A stretch of 64,000 nt of DNA from Amycolatopsis sp. EV170708-02-1 (GTDB lineage: Bacteria; Actinomycetota; Actinomycetes; Mycobacteriales; Pseudonocardiaceae), in contig NZ_CP092497.1 in NCBI RefSeq assembly GCF_022479115.1, positions 6,262,001 to 6,326,000 of the forward strand, in the 5' to 3' direction. The translations under genes were made by a program, and so were the position numbers. Shown piece by piece: positions 1-10,397 of this stretch. Every line of letters starts with the position of its first letter. Position 1 is the stretch's first letter. The notes beneath the pieces were generated by a model. It was not told where the DNA came from, made no database searches, and worked only from the letters and a program-made list of their open reading frames with translations.

Positions 1-1133
1 CCGACTGGGTCGACGAACTCGAGCTGCCGGTGAAGATCGGCGCCATGCTCGCCGTCGACCCGTCCGAAGTCCTGCCGCGGGTTCAGGCCCGGCGGCTGGA
101 CCGCTGTGAGCAGGTGGCGCTCATCGCCGCCCGCCAGGCTTGGGCGGACGCGGGCTTCGAGCAGCCGACCGACGAGCATCAGGATGTGGAACCCGAGCGC
201 CTCGGGGTGACCATCGGTACCGGTGTCGGCGGTCCGGTCACCCTGATCTCCCAGAACGACCTTCTGCACAAGCAGGGACTCCGCAAGGTCTCCCCACTGA
301 CCGTGCCGATGCTGATGCCGAACGGCCCCGCCGCTCACGTCGGGATCGACCTGAAGGCGCGTGCCGGTGTGCACTCGCCCGCGTCGGCCTGCGCGTCGGG
401 CGCGGAAGGCATCGCCGCCGGCTACGAGATGATCCGCTCGGGCCGTGCCGACGTCGTGATCGCCGGTGGTGCCGAATCGTGCATCCACCCGATCACCCTC
501 GCCGGTTTCGCCCAGGCGCGGACGGTGTCCACCCGCAACGACGACCCGGCGAAGGCGTCCAGGCCGTTCGACGTGAACCGTGACGGTTTCGTCCTCGGCG
601 AGGGCTCCGGGGTCGTGATCCTGGAGCGGGCGGACCGGGCCAAGGCCCGCAACGCGCGGATCTACGCTCAGCTGAGCGGGTACGGGATCACCTCGGACGC
701 CTACCACATCACGGGCAACCACCCCGAGGGCGTCGGCCAGATCGCCGCCATGCGGCAGGCGATGACGATGGCCGGGGTCTCCCCGGCCGACGTCGGCCAC
801 GTCAACGCGCACGCGACCTCGACGGTCGTCGGCGACGTCGGCGAGGCCGCGGCGATCCGCAACGCCATCGGCGAGCACGTCGTGGTGACGGCTCCCAAGG
901 GCGCGCTCGGCCACCTGGTCGGCGGAGCGGGCGCGGTCGAGGGCATCGCCACGATCCTGGCGATCTACCACGGGCTCATCCCGGCGACGCTGAACCTCGA
1001 GAACCTGGACCCGAAGGTGCAGCTCGACGTCGTCTCCGGCGAGGCGCGCAAGGTGGAGCTGGGCGCGGCGATCAGCAACTCGTTCGGCTTCGGCGGGCAC
1101 AACACGGCGCTGTTGTTCACCCCGGCGGCCTGA
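1..1133 (+). CDS. fabF: beta-ketoacyl-ACP synthase II (5' partial)
   Basis: Condensing enzyme of type II fatty acid synthesis, elongating acyl-ACP with malonyl-ACP in the cytosol. The reading frame is already open at base 3, so the N-terminus lies outside the window; about 376 residues are visible and roughly 35 are missing from the usual length of about 410. The active-site cysteine sits in SACASGAEG (codon at base 390), and the two catalytic histidines are in NAHATST and GHLVGGAGA. The C-terminus NSFGFGGHN is typical of KAS I/II. It could equally be called KasA/KasB-like, since the acyl-chain preference cannot be read from the sequence. The gene ends just before a strong hairpin at 1141-1190. 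Confidence 0.93.
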   Translation, partial: DWVDELELPVKIGAMLAVDPSEVLPRVQARRLDRCEQVALIAARQAWADAGFEQPTDEHQDVEPERLGVTIGTGVGGPVTLISQNDLLHKQGLRKVSPLTVPMLMPNGPAAHVGIDLKARAGVHSPASACASGAEGIAAGYEMIRSGRADVVIAGGAESCIHPITLAGFAQARTVSTRNDDPAKASRPFDVNRDGFVLGEGSGVVILERADRAKARNARIYAQLSGYGITSDAYHITGNHPEGVGQIAAMRQAMTMAGVSPADVGHVNAHATSTVVGDVGEAAAIRNAIGEHVVVTAPKGALGHLVGGAGAVEGIATILAIYHGLIPATLNLENLDPKVQLDVVSGEARKVELGAAISNSFGFGGHNTALLFTPAA

Positions 1134-1140
1134 TTTCAGT

Positions 1141-1190
1141 ACGTGAAGGCCCCTTCACCGCGCTAGACGCGGTGAAGGGGGCCTTCACGT
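1141..1190. terminator. long hairpin, bidirectional terminator between convergent genes
   Basis: Inverted repeat with arms of about 22 bases (ACGTGAAGGCC...GGCCTTCACGT) and a 5-base loop. It lies between the convergent fabF and lectin genes, 7 bases after the fabF stop. The left arm has four C where the right arm has five G, a one-base bulge. It belongs to a family of hairpins repeated across the window. There is no U-tract, so termination activity is inferred from position and stem strength. Confidence 0.6.
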
Positions 1191-1194
1191 ATTT

Positions 1195-1707
1195 CTAACG
1201 GTGGATCAGCCACAGCGTCATGGGGTGGTCCTGCTGGCAGTCGTAGATCTGCATCTGCGTGAGATCCGCGGTCTCCCCCTTGGCGTCCAGGCACCGCGTC
1301 GGGTTGCCGCCGCCGACCTTGGACCGGATGAAGTCCGGCACGGAGTTGGGGATCACCGCTGGTGGGACCCAGCGCTGTCCGCTGTTCGTATTGCAGGTCA
1401 CCTGGATCACCGGCGCCCTGTTGGTGTTGCTGCCCAGGACATCCATGCAGTGGCCGCTGGCCTGGTTGATGAAGTAGAAAGTGTCGGAAGTGTTGGGAAC
1501 GATCGCCCATTTCTGGACGGCGTTGTTGTTGCAGGGCATCTGCACCACAGGCACGGTGTTCCCGAGTGGGTTGCTCGGATGCGGCTGGATGCACTTGTTG
1601 CTGCCGTAGTTGCGCACGCGGTAGTAGCCGTCCGCGCCCGCGGGCGGGGCGGCCAGCGCCGTCACCGCGAGCGCGGCGCTCAGCAGTCCGATGATCTTGG
1701 CCTTCAT
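1195..1707 (-). CDS. secreted ricin-type beta-trefoil lectin domain protein
   Basis: 170-residue secreted protein. The N-terminus MKAKIIGLLSAALAVTALAA is a signal peptide with likely cleavage after PAGA. The rest is a RICIN-like trefoil with repeated Q-x-W type motifs (QKWAIV, QRWVPP) and paired cysteines, suggesting extracellular carbohydrate binding. No catalytic domain is attached, so it may be a stand-alone lectin or inhibitor. I chose the ATG at 1707 because GAGGGG precedes it and the signal peptide begins there; the frame stays open further upstream but that part is not protein-like. Confidence 0.8.
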   Translation of the reverse strand: MKAKIIGLLSAALAVTALAAPPAGADGYYRVRNYGSNKCIQPHPSNPLGNTVPVVQMPCNNNAVQKWAIVPNTSDTFYFINQASGHCMDVLGSNTNRAPVIQVTCNTNSGQRWVPPAVIPNSVPDFIRSKVGGGNPTRCLDAKGETADLTQMQIYDCQQDHPMTLWLIHR

Positions 1708-1845
1708 GATTCCCCTCGTCTCCCGGTTGCCGCCTATCGCGGCCTGATGGGTCGAGACTGACCGGGTGTGCTGCGCCGCCACTGCGCCCGCGCTGCGGTG
1801 GAACGTTTTCGCCTCGGGCGACGACCTCTCCAGGGAGGGGGTCTC

Positions 1846-3387
1846 ATGCTGGTGCGGATTCTCGGGCCGGTGGACGTCGTGGCCGACGGCGTGGTGCGAC
1901 CGGTGCAGGGCTCGCTGCGCAAGGCGTTGCTCGCGGTGCTGGCCTTGCAAGCGGGCGAGATCGTCAGCGTCGACCGGCTCGTCGACGTGGTGTGGGGTGC
2001 TCGGCCGCCCACGGCGAACACGGTGCAGACCCACGTTTCGGCGTTGCGGCGCATGCTGGGCGACCGCGACGCGATCGTGGCTCGCTCCCCCGGCTATGTC
2101 CTGAACGCGGCGACGGATCTGGCCCGCGCACAGCGGCTGATCGAGCGGGCCGGACAGGCACCGGATCCCGCCGCGCGCCTGCGGGAGGCCTTGGCGTTGT
2201 GGCGGGACAAGCCGCTGGCCGATGTCACCGGTATGCCGTGGCTGGACGAACAGGCCGAGCGGCTCGCGTTGCTGCGGCTCGACGCCGTCGAAGCGCTCAA
2301 CGAGGCTGGGCTGGCCCTGGGCGAGCACGCGCGGCTCGTGCCCGAACTGGAAGAGCTGTGCCGCCTGCATCCGTTCCGCGAGCACCTGCACCGGCAGCTG
2401 ATGCTCGCGTTGTACGGCGTGGGACGGCAGGCGGACGCCCTCGACGTGTACGACCGGCTACGGCGGGCGCTGGACGAACAGCTGGGTGTCGAGCCGGGCC
2501 CGGCGATGCGCGAGTCGCACGCCGCGCTGCTCCGTCAGGACACCTCCCTCGAACGGCCCCCGGCAGTGCTCACCGCCGAGCCGAACAGGTTCTGCACGAC
2601 CGGCTCCGGCGCGCGGATCGCCTACAACGCCACCGGAGCGGGGCCCCCGCTGGTGATCCCGCCCGCCTGGATCTCGGCGCTGGAGCTGGGCTGGGAGGAC
2701 CCGGGACTACGCGCGTTCTGCGCACCCTTGGTGGCCGGGCACCGGGTGATCCGGTACGACATGCCGGGCACCGGGTTGTCCGGCCCCCTTGTCCGGCCGC
2801 GGTCGCTCGACGGTGAGGTCGAAGCGCTGCGCACGGTCGTCGACGCGGTCGGCGCGGAGCGGGTGGCGCTGCTCGGTGTGTCGATGGGCGCGCCGGTGGC
2901 GCTGGCGTTCGCGGCCCGCCATCCCCACCGGGTGGATCGCCTCGTGCTGTACGGCGGGTACGCCGACGGCGCCGCCATCGCGCCCGCGTCCGCCCGGCGG
3001 GCGTTCGTGGGCCTGGTCCGCGAGAACTGGGGCCTCGGCACCGAACTGCTCGCCGACGTCCTGATGCCCGACGGCGACGCGGCGGCCCGCGCGCGGTTCG
3101 TCCGCATGCAACGCGCGACGGCGTCCGCCGAGACGGCCGCGGGCTTGCTGACCACCTGCTACGGATTCCGCGTCACCGAACTGCTCGACCAGGTCGCCGT
3201 CCCGACCTTGGTGCTGCACCGGCGAGAAGACCGGGCCATCCCGTACGCCTCGGGCAAAGAACTCGCCACCCGCATCCGGGACGCCCGGTTCGTCGCGTTG
3301 GAGGGCCGCAGTCATTTCCCGTACGTCGGAGACGCGCCCGCGGTGGTGAACGCGATCGTGGACTTCCTCGCCTGTCACGCCTCCTGA
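1846..3387 (+). CDS. BTAD/SARP-type regulator fused to an alpha/beta hydrolase
   Basis: 513 residues in two parts. Residues 1-90 form an OmpR-like winged helix as in SARP activators ([17 protein letters not shown]), and about 95-235 are the bacterial transcriptional activation (BTAD) helical domain. Residues 250-510 are an alpha/beta hydrolase with a complete triad: nucleophile in GVSMGA, acid in [10 protein letters not shown], histidine in GRSHFPY. The ATG at 1846 follows GGAGGGGG. The fusion suggests a regulator whose hydrolase-fold part senses or processes a small ligand, but the substrate cannot be read from the sequence. Its 3' end overlaps the convergent ATPase gene by 13 bases. Confidence 0.85.
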   Translation: MLVRILGPVDVVADGVVRPVQGSLRKALLAVLALQAGEIVSVDRLVDVVWGARPPTANTVQTHVSALRRMLGDRDAIVARSPGYVLNAATDLARAQRLIERAGQAPDPAARLREALALWRDKPLADVTGMPWLDEQAERLALLRLDAVEALNEAGLALGEHARLVPELEELCRLHPFREHLHRQLMLALYGVGRQADALDVYDRLRRALDEQLGVEPGPAMRESHAALLRQDTSLERPPAVLTAEPNRFCTTGSGARIAYNATGAGPPLVIPPAWISALELGWEDPGLRAFCAPLVAGHRVIRYDMPGTGLSGPLVRPRSLDGEVEALRTVVDAVGAERVALLGVSMGAPVALAFAARHPHRVDRLVLYGGYADGAAIAPASARRAFVGLVRENWGLGTELLADVLMPDGDAAARARFVRMQRATASAETAAGLLTTCYGFRVTELLDQVAVPTLVLHRREDRAIPYASGKELATRIRDARFVALEGRSHFPYVGDAPAVVNAIVDFLACHAS

Positions 3388-5735
3388 CGCTTGACCAGGT
3401 GCCGCCCTGCCCACCAGGCGATCTCCACCAGCACGATCCCCACTCCGGCGCAGGCGAAGGCCGACAGCGTGTACGCGCTCACCGTCGGGTCCAGCGCGAA
3501 GAACTTCTGCGTGAACGGGATCAGGAACAGCGCGAGGGTCAGCACGACCATCCCGCCGATCAGCAGGATCTTCCACCACCGGTACGGCCGCGCGACGATC
3601 CCGAGCACCCACAGCGCGATCGTGATCAGGGTGATCAGCGCCGTCGTCCCCGCCTGGATCTTGTCCAGTTCGGACTGTCCGGAACCCTTGTACACCAGCA
3701 GGTAGCTCACGAACGTCGCGGTGGCGATGACCAGCCCGGCCGGTACGGCCATCCGCATCACCCGGCCGACGAAACCGGTGCGGGCGCGTTCGTTGTTCGG
3801 CGCCAGCGAGAGCACGAAGGCGGGCAGGCCGATCGTGAACCAGGCGGTGATCGTGATGTGCCGCGGCAGGAACGGGAACGGCACCTGCGCGATGCCGACC
3901 ATCAGCGCCAGCAGTACCGAGTAGACGGTCTTGGTGAGGAACAGGTTCGAGACGCGCTCGATGTTGCCGATCACCCGCCGCCCCTCGGCGACGACATGCG
4001 GCAGGGTGGCGAACTTGTCGTCCAGCAGCACGATCTGCGCCACCGCGCGGGTGGCCGGGCTGCCGGCGCCCATGGCGACGCCGATGTCCGCGTCCTTCAG
4101 CGCGAGGACGTCGTTCACACCGTCGCCGGTCATCGCGACGGTGTGCCCCTTCGACTGCAGCGCACCGACCATCGCGCGTTTCTGCAGCGGCGTCACGCGG
4201 CCGAAGACGGCGCGATCCTCCACGGTGTCGGCCAGCTTTTCGGCGTCGTCCGGCAGCTTCCGCGCGTCGATGGGTTTGTCCGCGCCCGGCAGGTCCAGGG
4301 TGCCCGCGACCGCGCCCACCGAAATGGCGTTGTCGCCGGAGATGACCTTGACCGCGACATCCTGGTGCGCGAAGAAGTCCAAAGTGTCCTTCGCGTCGGG
4401 ACGGACCTTCTGCTCCAGCACCACGAGCGCGACCGGCTCGATGTCGCCGGGGCCCTCGGACGCGTCGACGGCCCGTTCGGCCCGGCCCAGCAGGAGGACA
4501 CGCAGGCCGCGCGAGCCGATCTTCTCGGCCTCCGCCCGGTGCTCCCCCTCCGGCAGCAGGACGTCGGCCGCGCCGAGCACCCAGTCGCCGTCGCCGCCGA
4601 ACGACGCGCCACTCCACTTGCGCGCCGAAGAGAACGGCATCGTCGTGGAGACACGCCAGCCTGGATCGGTCCGGTACGCCTCAGCGATCGCCTGCAGGCT
4701 CGCGTTCGGGCGGGGGTCGGCGGCGGCGAGCGCGGCCAGCACGTCGTCCACCGGATGCCCCGGCGTGATCTCCCGGACCTCGGAAAGCCGCATCGCGTTC
4801 TCGGTGAGCGTGCCGGTCTTGTCCGCGCACACCACATCGACGCGGGCGAGACCTTCGATGGCCGGGAGTTCCTGCACCAGGCACTGGCGCTTGCCCAGCC
4901 GGATGACGCCGACCGCCAGCGCGACGCTGGTCATCAGCACCAGGCCCTCGGGCACCATCGGCACGAGCGCCGCGACCATGCCGCGCAGCGCGTCCGGCCA
5001 CGCCTGGTCGCCCGCGAGCTGGTTGTAGATGGTCAGCGCGCCCGCCGGGATGAGCAGGTACGTGATGAACTTGAGGATCTTGTCGATGCCTTGGCGCAGC
5101 TCCGACTTCACCAAGGTGAACTTGCTGGCCTCCGCGGCCAGTTTCGCGGCGTAGGACTCGTCGCCGATGATGTCCGCGCGGTAGGTGCCGCTGCCCGCGA
5201 CGACGAAGCTGCCGGAGAGCACCTTGTCACCGGGCTGCTTGACCACCGGATCGGATTCACCGGTCAGCAGCGATTCGTCGACCTCGAGCGCGTCGGCGGT
5301 CAGCGCCGGGCCGTCGACGACGATCTTGTCGCCCGGCCCCAGCTCGACGAGGTCGCCGAGGACGACGTCCTCCGGGGCGATCTCGGTGCTTTGCCCGTCA
5401 CGGCGCACGGTCGGCTTCGCCTGTCCGACGATGGCGAGCCGTTCCAGCGTGCGTTTCGCCCGGAGCTCCTGGATGATGCCGACCGCGCTGTTGACGATGA
5501 TCAGCCCGCCGAACAGCCCGTCGATGAAATACCCCGTCGACAGGATGAGCACGAAGAGCACACCGTAGATCGCGTTGATCCTGGTGAAGACGTTCGCGCG
5601 GATGATCTCGCCGGTGGTCCGGCTGGTCTTCGTCGAGACCGCGTTGGTCTGGCCCGCGGCCACCCGCTGGGCGACCTCTTCGCTGGTGAGCCCCCTCGAG
5701 GCGTCGGTCAGCAGGGCCGGCTGGTCGATTGCCAT
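3375..5735 (-). CDS. ctpE: P-type cation-translocating ATPase, CtpE-like
   Basis: 786-residue membrane pump. It shows the P-type signatures in order: actuator LLTGES, the TM4 segment MVPEGL, phosphorylation motif DKTGTLT, and hinge [17 protein letters not shown]. About ten membrane segments are visible, with a C-terminal six-helix block. No N-terminal heavy-metal CXXC domain and no CPC motif are present, which argues against a copper or zinc pump. The order and motifs match mycobacterial CtpE, reported as a calcium transporter; the substrate is an inference here. A -10-like TAGAGT lies 7 bases before the ATG, so the mRNA is probably leaderless. Confidence 0.88.
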   Translation of the reverse strand: MAIDQPALLTDASRGLTSEEVAQRVAAGQTNAVSTKTSRTTGEIIRANVFTRINAIYGVLFVLILSTGYFIDGLFGGLIIVNSAVGIIQELRAKRTLERLAIVGQAKPTVRRDGQSTEIAPEDVVLGDLVELGPGDKIVVDGPALTADALEVDESLLTGESDPVVKQPGDKVLSGSFVVAGSGTYRADIIGDESYAAKLAAEASKFTLVKSELRQGIDKILKFITYLLIPAGALTIYNQLAGDQAWPDALRGMVAALVPMVPEGLVLMTSVALAVGVIRLGKRQCLVQELPAIEGLARVDVVCADKTGTLTENAMRLSEVREITPGHPVDDVLAALAAADPRPNASLQAIAEAYRTDPGWRVSTTMPFSSARKWSGASFGGDGDWVLGAADVLLPEGEHRAEAEKIGSRGLRVLLLGRAERAVDASEGPGDIEPVALVVLEQKVRPDAKDTLDFFAHQDVAVKVISGDNAISVGAVAGTLDLPGADKPIDARKLPDDAEKLADTVEDRAVFGRVTPLQKRAMVGALQSKGHTVAMTGDGVNDVLALKDADIGVAMGAGSPATRAVAQIVLLDDKFATLPHVVAEGRRVIGNIERVSNLFLTKTVYSVLLALMVGIAQVPFPFLPRHITITAWFTIGLPAFVLSLAPNNERARTGFVGRVMRMAVPAGLVIATATFVSYLLVYKGSGQSELDKIQAGTTALITLITIALWVLGIVARPYRWWKILLIGGMVVLTLALFLIPFTQKFFALDPTVSAYTLSAFACAGVGIVLVEIAWWAGRHLVKRQEA

Positions 5736-5800
5736 GCCCGCGACTCTATTCGGCCCGGCCCGCTCCCGCGTCAGCCTCGGGGACCATGTCGCCCCTTACT

Positions 5801-6394
5801 TCAGCATCTTTCGTGTTCGGGGTTGGTGCCGCCGTCGGTCGTGTCGACGCGCCACGACCCGCTCTCCAGCCGCAGCGGCAGCACCAGCCGCCACCGGATG
5901 CATCCCTCGGGCAGGTACACCGGCGCGTCTTCGACGTCCTGCGTGCTGGTGAAGGCGACGAGCACCCGGAGCGAATTCGGCGCGCCCGGCTCGATGCGAT
6001 AGACGAGAATGCTGCCGTCCCGAGTGGACTGGAAGTCCTTCTTCCACTCCGCCGAGGTCTTGGTCTTGGCGCGTTCACGGCTGACCACCGAAGTCCACTT
6101 CAGATAGTCACGCTCGTTGATGGAGTCGAAATACCCCTGCAGCACCTGGCGGACGCTCTGGTACTGCGGATGCGCGAAGACGTCGGGGGTCACCTCGACG
6201 ACGGGCGAACCCGGCTGTTGCTCCGGGGCGACCGACGTCGGCGACTCGCTGACGACCGGCTGGGTGGGCTCGGCCTCCGGGCGCGTGTAGAGATCGCGTG
6301 CCAGCAGCCCGACGCCGACGGTCAAGGAGATCACGACCACGAGGACGGGGATCAGCCACCGCTGGCGAGAGAGGGGGCGAGGCTGGGCGGTCAC
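5801..6394 (-). CDS. single-pass membrane protein of unknown function
   Basis: 197 residues with a short cytosolic basic start, one membrane helix (about residues 13-32), a Pro/Glu-rich linker and a C-terminal extracytoplasmic domain of about 110 residues. The domain (VRQVLQGYFDSINERDYLKW...) resembles the NTF2-like folds often found in actinobacterial exported proteins, but I do not recognise a named family. The GTG start has TAACCT ending 6 bases upstream, fitting a leaderless transcript. It lies 65 bases upstream of ctpE in the same orientation. Confidence 0.7.
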   Translation of the reverse strand: MTAQPRPLSRQRWLIPVLVVVISLTVGVGLLARDLYTRPEAEPTQPVVSESPTSVAPEQQPGSPVVEVTPDVFAHPQYQSVRQVLQGYFDSINERDYLKWTSVVSRERAKTKTSAEWKKDFQSTRDGSILVYRIEPGAPNSLRVLVAFTSTQDVEDAPVYLPEGCIRWRLVLPLRLESGSWRVDTTDGGTNPEHERC

Positions 6395-6436
6395 CCTGAA
6401 AGGTTAGCCGCCCGCCTCTTCCGTCATCACCGGCGT

Positions 6437-6940
6437 CTACCCGACTTGGTGCAGCCAGGTGACCGGGGCACCGTCACCGGCGTGCCGGTACGGTTCGAGC
6501 GCTTCGTCCCAATTGGCGGCGAGGAGCTCGTCGAGCTTGTGCGCCAGCGATTCGCCGGAGCGGACCTTGCTCACCAGGGCGCGCAACTGGTCCTCGCCCA
6601 CGACGATGTCGCCGTTGGCACTGGTCCTGCCGTGCCACAGGCCGAGGCCCGGAGCGAAACAGAACCTCTCCCCGTCGACCCCCGCACTGGGCTCTTCGGT
6701 GACTTCGAACCGGATCATCGGCCACGCCTTGAGCGCGGACGCCAGCTTTCCGCCGGTGCCCGAAGGCGCACGCCAACCACATTCGGCGCGGAGCTGTCCT
6801 GGACTGGCGGGCTGCGCCGTCCACTTCAACTCGACTCGGGCACCCAGGGTGCCCGAAATGGCCCACTCGACGTGCGGACACACCGCAGACGGCGACGAGT
6901 GGACGTACACCACGCCACGGGTGTTGCCACGGGTGCTCAC
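6437..6940 (-). CDS. DUF3145 family protein
   Basis: 167 residues beginning MSTRGNTRGVVYVHSSPSAV, the characteristic start of the DUF3145 family, which is conserved across actinobacteria and has no established function. The protein appears soluble, with no signal peptide or membrane helix. The start is GTG with GGAGG six bases upstream. It is upstream of the single-pass membrane protein gene in the same direction, separated by 42 bases. Confidence 0.88.
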   Translation of the reverse strand: MSTRGNTRGVVYVHSSPSAVCPHVEWAISGTLGARVELKWTAQPASPGQLRAECGWRAPSGTGGKLASALKAWPMIRFEVTEEPSAGVDGERFCFAPGLGLWHGRTSANGDIVVGEDQLRALVSKVRSGESLAHKLDELLAANWDEALEPYRHAGDGAPVTWLHQVG

Positions 6941-7112
6941 TGCTGACCTCCGCTACTCGACGAGGGGCGTCTTCCCCTACGACCTCGCGAGCTGCGCTGG
7001 TCAGGTGGCTCGTGCCGCCTCCCGGTACGCGTGAGCACATTGTGCACCCCAACTGTGCTGTTTGGCCACATGAACACCATAAGTCGCACCTGATTGGGAC
7101 GCGGAACTCCTG

Positions 7113-7245
7113 CGAAGGCCCCCTTCTTCCGGCTGAGCCGAAGAAAAGATCCCTTCACGCGGGTTAACCCGGGGACGGCATTTGTGCCCCCATGCCGTGA
7201 GGGCCTCCTTCCCTGCTTCGACGGTAGGGAAGGAGGCCCTCACGG
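7113..7245. repeat. composite intergenic hairpin cluster
   Basis: The 317-base gap 6941-7257 has no convincing gene but holds several inverted repeats. They are an imperfect stem around 7124-7148 (TTCTTCCGGCT / AGCCGAAGAA), a GGGTTAACCC palindrome near 7161-7170, and a perfect 20-base hairpin with arms 7195-7214 and 7226-7245 (CCGTGAGGGCC... / ...GGCCCTCACGG). The last one lies directly after the stop of the subtilase gene and could act as its terminator. The modules share GAAGGCCCCCTTC-type words with other repeats in the window. Confidence 0.65.
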
Positions 7246-7257
7246 ACTTGGGACCGC

Positions 7258-8730
7258 TCAGCCCTGGGCGCCGAGCGATTTCGCCGCGGCGAAGGTGTCC
7301 ACCAGGCCGGTGCCCTTGTCGAAGCTCGACGTGTACGGCCCGGCCGCCACGTACGGCGAGCCGTTGGCGAACTTGTACGCGGTGCCCTTGATCGCGGCCT
7401 CGATGTCACCGGGGCTCGCGTTCGGCGCGACCTGGAACAGCTGCGCGACGATCCCGGTGATCTGCGGCGCCGCCATCGAGGTCCCGCTGATCACGTTGTA
7501 GGTGCCGAGGTCGAGCAGCCCCGGGCCGTTCTCGGGCTGCAGGCCCTGCGTGCAGATCGGCTGCGTCGGACGGCAGGCCGAAAGGATGTTCTCCCCGGGC
7601 GCGGAAACGTCGGGCCAGCTCGACTGGCTGCTCTTGAGGCCGCGCGAGGAGAAGTCGGAGACCGTGCCGTCCCGGGTTTCGGTCCCCTGATCGTTGAACG
7701 ACGCCACCGAAAGCACGCCCGGCGTCTGGTCCTGCCCCGGCGGGTTGGAGAGGTTCGCCGAACCGTCGCCGCCGTCGTTCCCGTTCGCCCACACCGTGAC
7801 GACGCCTTCGGCGGCGAGCGCGCGCTGCAGCTTCACCGTCGCCGAGTTCGGGTCGAAGGCGCCACCGCCGCTGGGACCGTAGGAGTTGTTGGTCACCTTG
7901 ATCGGCGGGCACACCGACGCCGGGACACCCGCGCCGCACGGCGCCTTGTGGTTCTCCAGCACCCAGTTCAGCGCCGCGTCCGTCCCCAGGACGAGCAGCG
8001 CGGCCCCTGTCGAGACCGAGACGATCTTCGAGCCCGGCGCCGAACCGCCGACCTTGGTGCCGTCGGTCAGCGTCAGCCGGTTGCCGGCGGCGATGCCGGT
8101 GACATGCGTGCCGTGACCGCCGAGGGAGAGGGTGTCGGTGTCGACGGAGGTCGGGACGTCGACGATGCAGTTCGTGGCGGTGCCGTTCAGACAGAGGCTC
8201 TTGAGGTTGCGCACGACCCGCGACTTGCCGTCGGCGCCCTTGAACGCCGGATGCGTCGGGTCGACCCCGGTGTCGATGATCGCGACGGAGACACCCCTGC
8301 CGTCCACGGGCGCGCCACCGGCGTCCTTGAGCTGTGCCTGCGTCTGCAGGCTCCGCGTCGCCGTGGTGCCGGCGCTGCCGTGTGCCTTGAGCTTCTCGTT
8401 GCCTTCGACGTAGGTGACCCCGGCGGCCTTGCGCACCGCGCGCACCTGGTCGGCGGTGCCCCGGACGGCGACGACGCCGATCTTCCCGAACGAGGTGATC
8501 TTCGTGAGCCCGGCGGTGCGGGCGGCGCGTTCGGCGGTGGCGACGTCGTCGGCGTGCACGAGCGCGGTCACCCCCGCGGTGCCGGTGACGGCTGAGAGCA
8601 GGCGGGCGAGTCCGGGGGCGACGGGTGCCGACGGTCCCGCGGCCTGCGCGGGGACCATCCCCGCGGCCGGGACGGCGAGCAGGGCGACGACGAGCGCGGC
8701 GCGTCGACGCCAGGGTCGAGATACGGCCAT
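7258..8730 (-). CDS. secreted S8 family subtilisin-like serine peptidase
   Basis: 490-residue exported protease. A twin-arginine-like basic start and signal peptide (MAVSRPWRRRAALVV...) end near AQAAG, followed by an inhibitor-I9-like propeptide of about 100 residues. The catalytic triad is Asp in IIDTGVDPTHP, His in GHGTHVTGIAAGN and Ser in SGTSMAAPQITG. The ATG at 8730 is chosen because AGGAGA lies 6 bases upstream and the signal peptide starts there. It is one of three subtilases in the window and is not adjacent to the other two. Confidence 0.9.
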   Translation of the reverse strand: MAVSRPWRRRAALVVALLAVPAAGMVPAQAAGPSAPVAPGLARLLSAVTGTAGVTALVHADDVATAERAARTAGLTKITSFGKIGVVAVRGTADQVRAVRKAAGVTYVEGNEKLKAHGSAGTTATRSLQTQAQLKDAGGAPVDGRGVSVAIIDTGVDPTHPAFKGADGKSRVVRNLKSLCLNGTATNCIVDVPTSVDTDTLSLGGHGTHVTGIAAGNRLTLTDGTKVGGSAPGSKIVSVSTGAALLVLGTDAALNWVLENHKAPCGAGVPASVCPPIKVTNNSYGPSGGGAFDPNSATVKLQRALAAEGVVTVWANGNDGGDGSANLSNPPGQDQTPGVLSVASFNDQGTETRDGTVSDFSSRGLKSSQSSWPDVSAPGENILSACRPTQPICTQGLQPENGPGLLDLGTYNVISGTSMAAPQITGIVAQLFQVAPNASPGDIEAAIKGTAYKFANGSPYVAAGPYTSSFDKGTGLVDTFAAAKSLGAQG

Positions 8731-8923
8731 TGCGTTTCTCCTGGTGACAGGGGGCAAGGAACTGTCACCTACCAACGAGTACCACCCGGACGGGTGACGG
8801 TGCTCACGTGCATTACAACTTTTCGGAGCAACATCACGGCGCCTACCTGGGACGTGTCTCCCCATTAGTCCGTATGGAGGCGCTAGTTTGTGCAGCGAGA
8901 CCGACGAGATGGGGAGGGGTTCG

Positions 8924-10397
8924 GTGCGACTCGTTCGCCTCGCTCAACAGCCGTCCCGGGTGGCCGAGGACGTCCGCGCCGCGCTGGCTTCACTCGGCCG
9001 GGGCAGCACTGTCGTCGGCGGGGTCGCGCTGATCGGCGCCAGCCCGGTCGAGGGACGGCCCGTCGAAGCCGTCGTGGTCATGCCGAAGGGTGTCCTCATC
9101 GTCATCGGGGTCGACCTGCCGGACCCGGCGCTGAAACTCGAAGCCCCGCTCGGCGGACCGTGGAAGGCCGATGGCTGGCCGCTGGTCCACGGCGACACCT
9201 CGATCAACCCGGCCACGGACGCGCTCTCGCTGTCCGCCGCGTGCACGCACAAGATCGCCGACGTCGCTCCCGGCGCCGGGCCGATCGGCACGATCATCGC
9301 CGTCGGCCCCTACGTGGAGACGGTCGACCAGCCCGCCGCGGATCTCGCCGGTTCGGTCCGCGTCCTGTATCCGACGGCGACGACGATGCTCGCCGCGACG
9401 GTCTCCCTGGCCACCGCGCCCCGGCCCCGTTCGGTCCAGCAGGCGCGGGACCTGATCGCCGCGCTCGCGCCGGACGCGCCGCCGATGCCCGAGGAGATGT
9501 TGCTCGGGGAGGGGTTCAGCGCCTACTCCGACGACGAGCCGACGGTGATCCGCGAGAACCCGCTCGTCGCGATCGCGCCGACGGTCCCGGTCCAGCATCC
9601 GGGGAAGGGCAAGAGACCGGCGAAACCGGCGGTGTCTCCCCCACCTCCCGTCAAGCCTGCCCCGCCCGTTCAGCAGGCCGCCGCTGCCAAGCCCGCCCGC
9701 CCGTTCAGCAGGCCGCCCCGCGAAGCCCGTTCCCCCGGTCCGGCAGGCCCCGGCGGCGGCCGCTCCCGCCGAGCCCGCCCCGAAGCCGTCGCGACAGTCC
9801 AAGACGGTGAAATGGCTCCCGGTCGCCGCGATCGGCTTGCTCATCGTGCTGCTGATCGCGGCCATCAGCGTGGCTTCCGGCGGCGACGACACCGCGTCCA
9901 CCCAGCCTCCCCCGCCGCCGACCCCGGCGACCAGTCCCCCGCCGCCGAGCAGCAGCGCGGTGGAGAACATCCAGTTCACCTCGCGGGCGTCGGCCGCGGA
10001 CCAGAAATGCGCGTCGCACGCGTACGGCGACGTCCAGTCGAGCCTTCAGCAGACGAGTTGCTCGGCGGTGAAACGGGCCAGCTTCGCCAGTTCCATCGAC
10101 GGCCGGGCCGCGGCGGTGACCATCGCCGTCGTGGAATTCCCGAACACCGAGCAGGCGACCGCGTTCAAGGCCACCGCCGACACCCCCGGCGGTGGCGGCA
10201 TCCTCGATCTCGCCACCGAGACCAACCAGTGGCAGGGCGAAGTGCCGGTGTTCGAAGGCGCCGCCTATCAGAGCAGCCTGGACGGGAAATCGGTCCGGCT
10301 GATCCAGGTGGTGTGGCTGCCGGGACCGTCCACTCCGGACGATCCCGGCCTCGTGCGCGGTGCCAAGGCCGCGCTCGAACTGCCCGTCAACGGCTAG
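8924..10397 (+). pseudogene. frameshifted membrane protein with Pro/Ala repeat linker
   Basis: An N-terminal soluble region of about 225 residues (frame from GTG 8924, preceded by GGGGAGGGG) is followed by a Pro/Ala/Lys linker. A different frame then encodes a membrane helix (WLPVAAIGLLIVLLIAAISV) and an extracytoplasmic domain ending at 10397. Comparing the two copies of an AAGCCNGCC...GTTCAGCAG repeat in the linker shows that one C is missing near 9698. Restoring a base near 9720 brings back the third frame. With two bases restored the gene would encode 491 residues. I do not recognise the family. The stop codon shares CTAG with the stop of the convergent flavoprotein gene. Confidence 0.72.

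Noticed and set aside
3399..6002. An 867-codon plus-strand frame antisense to ctpE
   Set aside because: Low-complexity Arg/Gln/His-rich translation typical of GC-rich antisense frames; the minus-strand P-type ATPase explains the region.
8890..9810. A plus-strand 306-codon frame over the frameshifted gene
   Set aside because: Arg/Pro-rich shadow; the frame from 8924 has the ribosome site and balanced composition, and an internal repeat shows the missing base.
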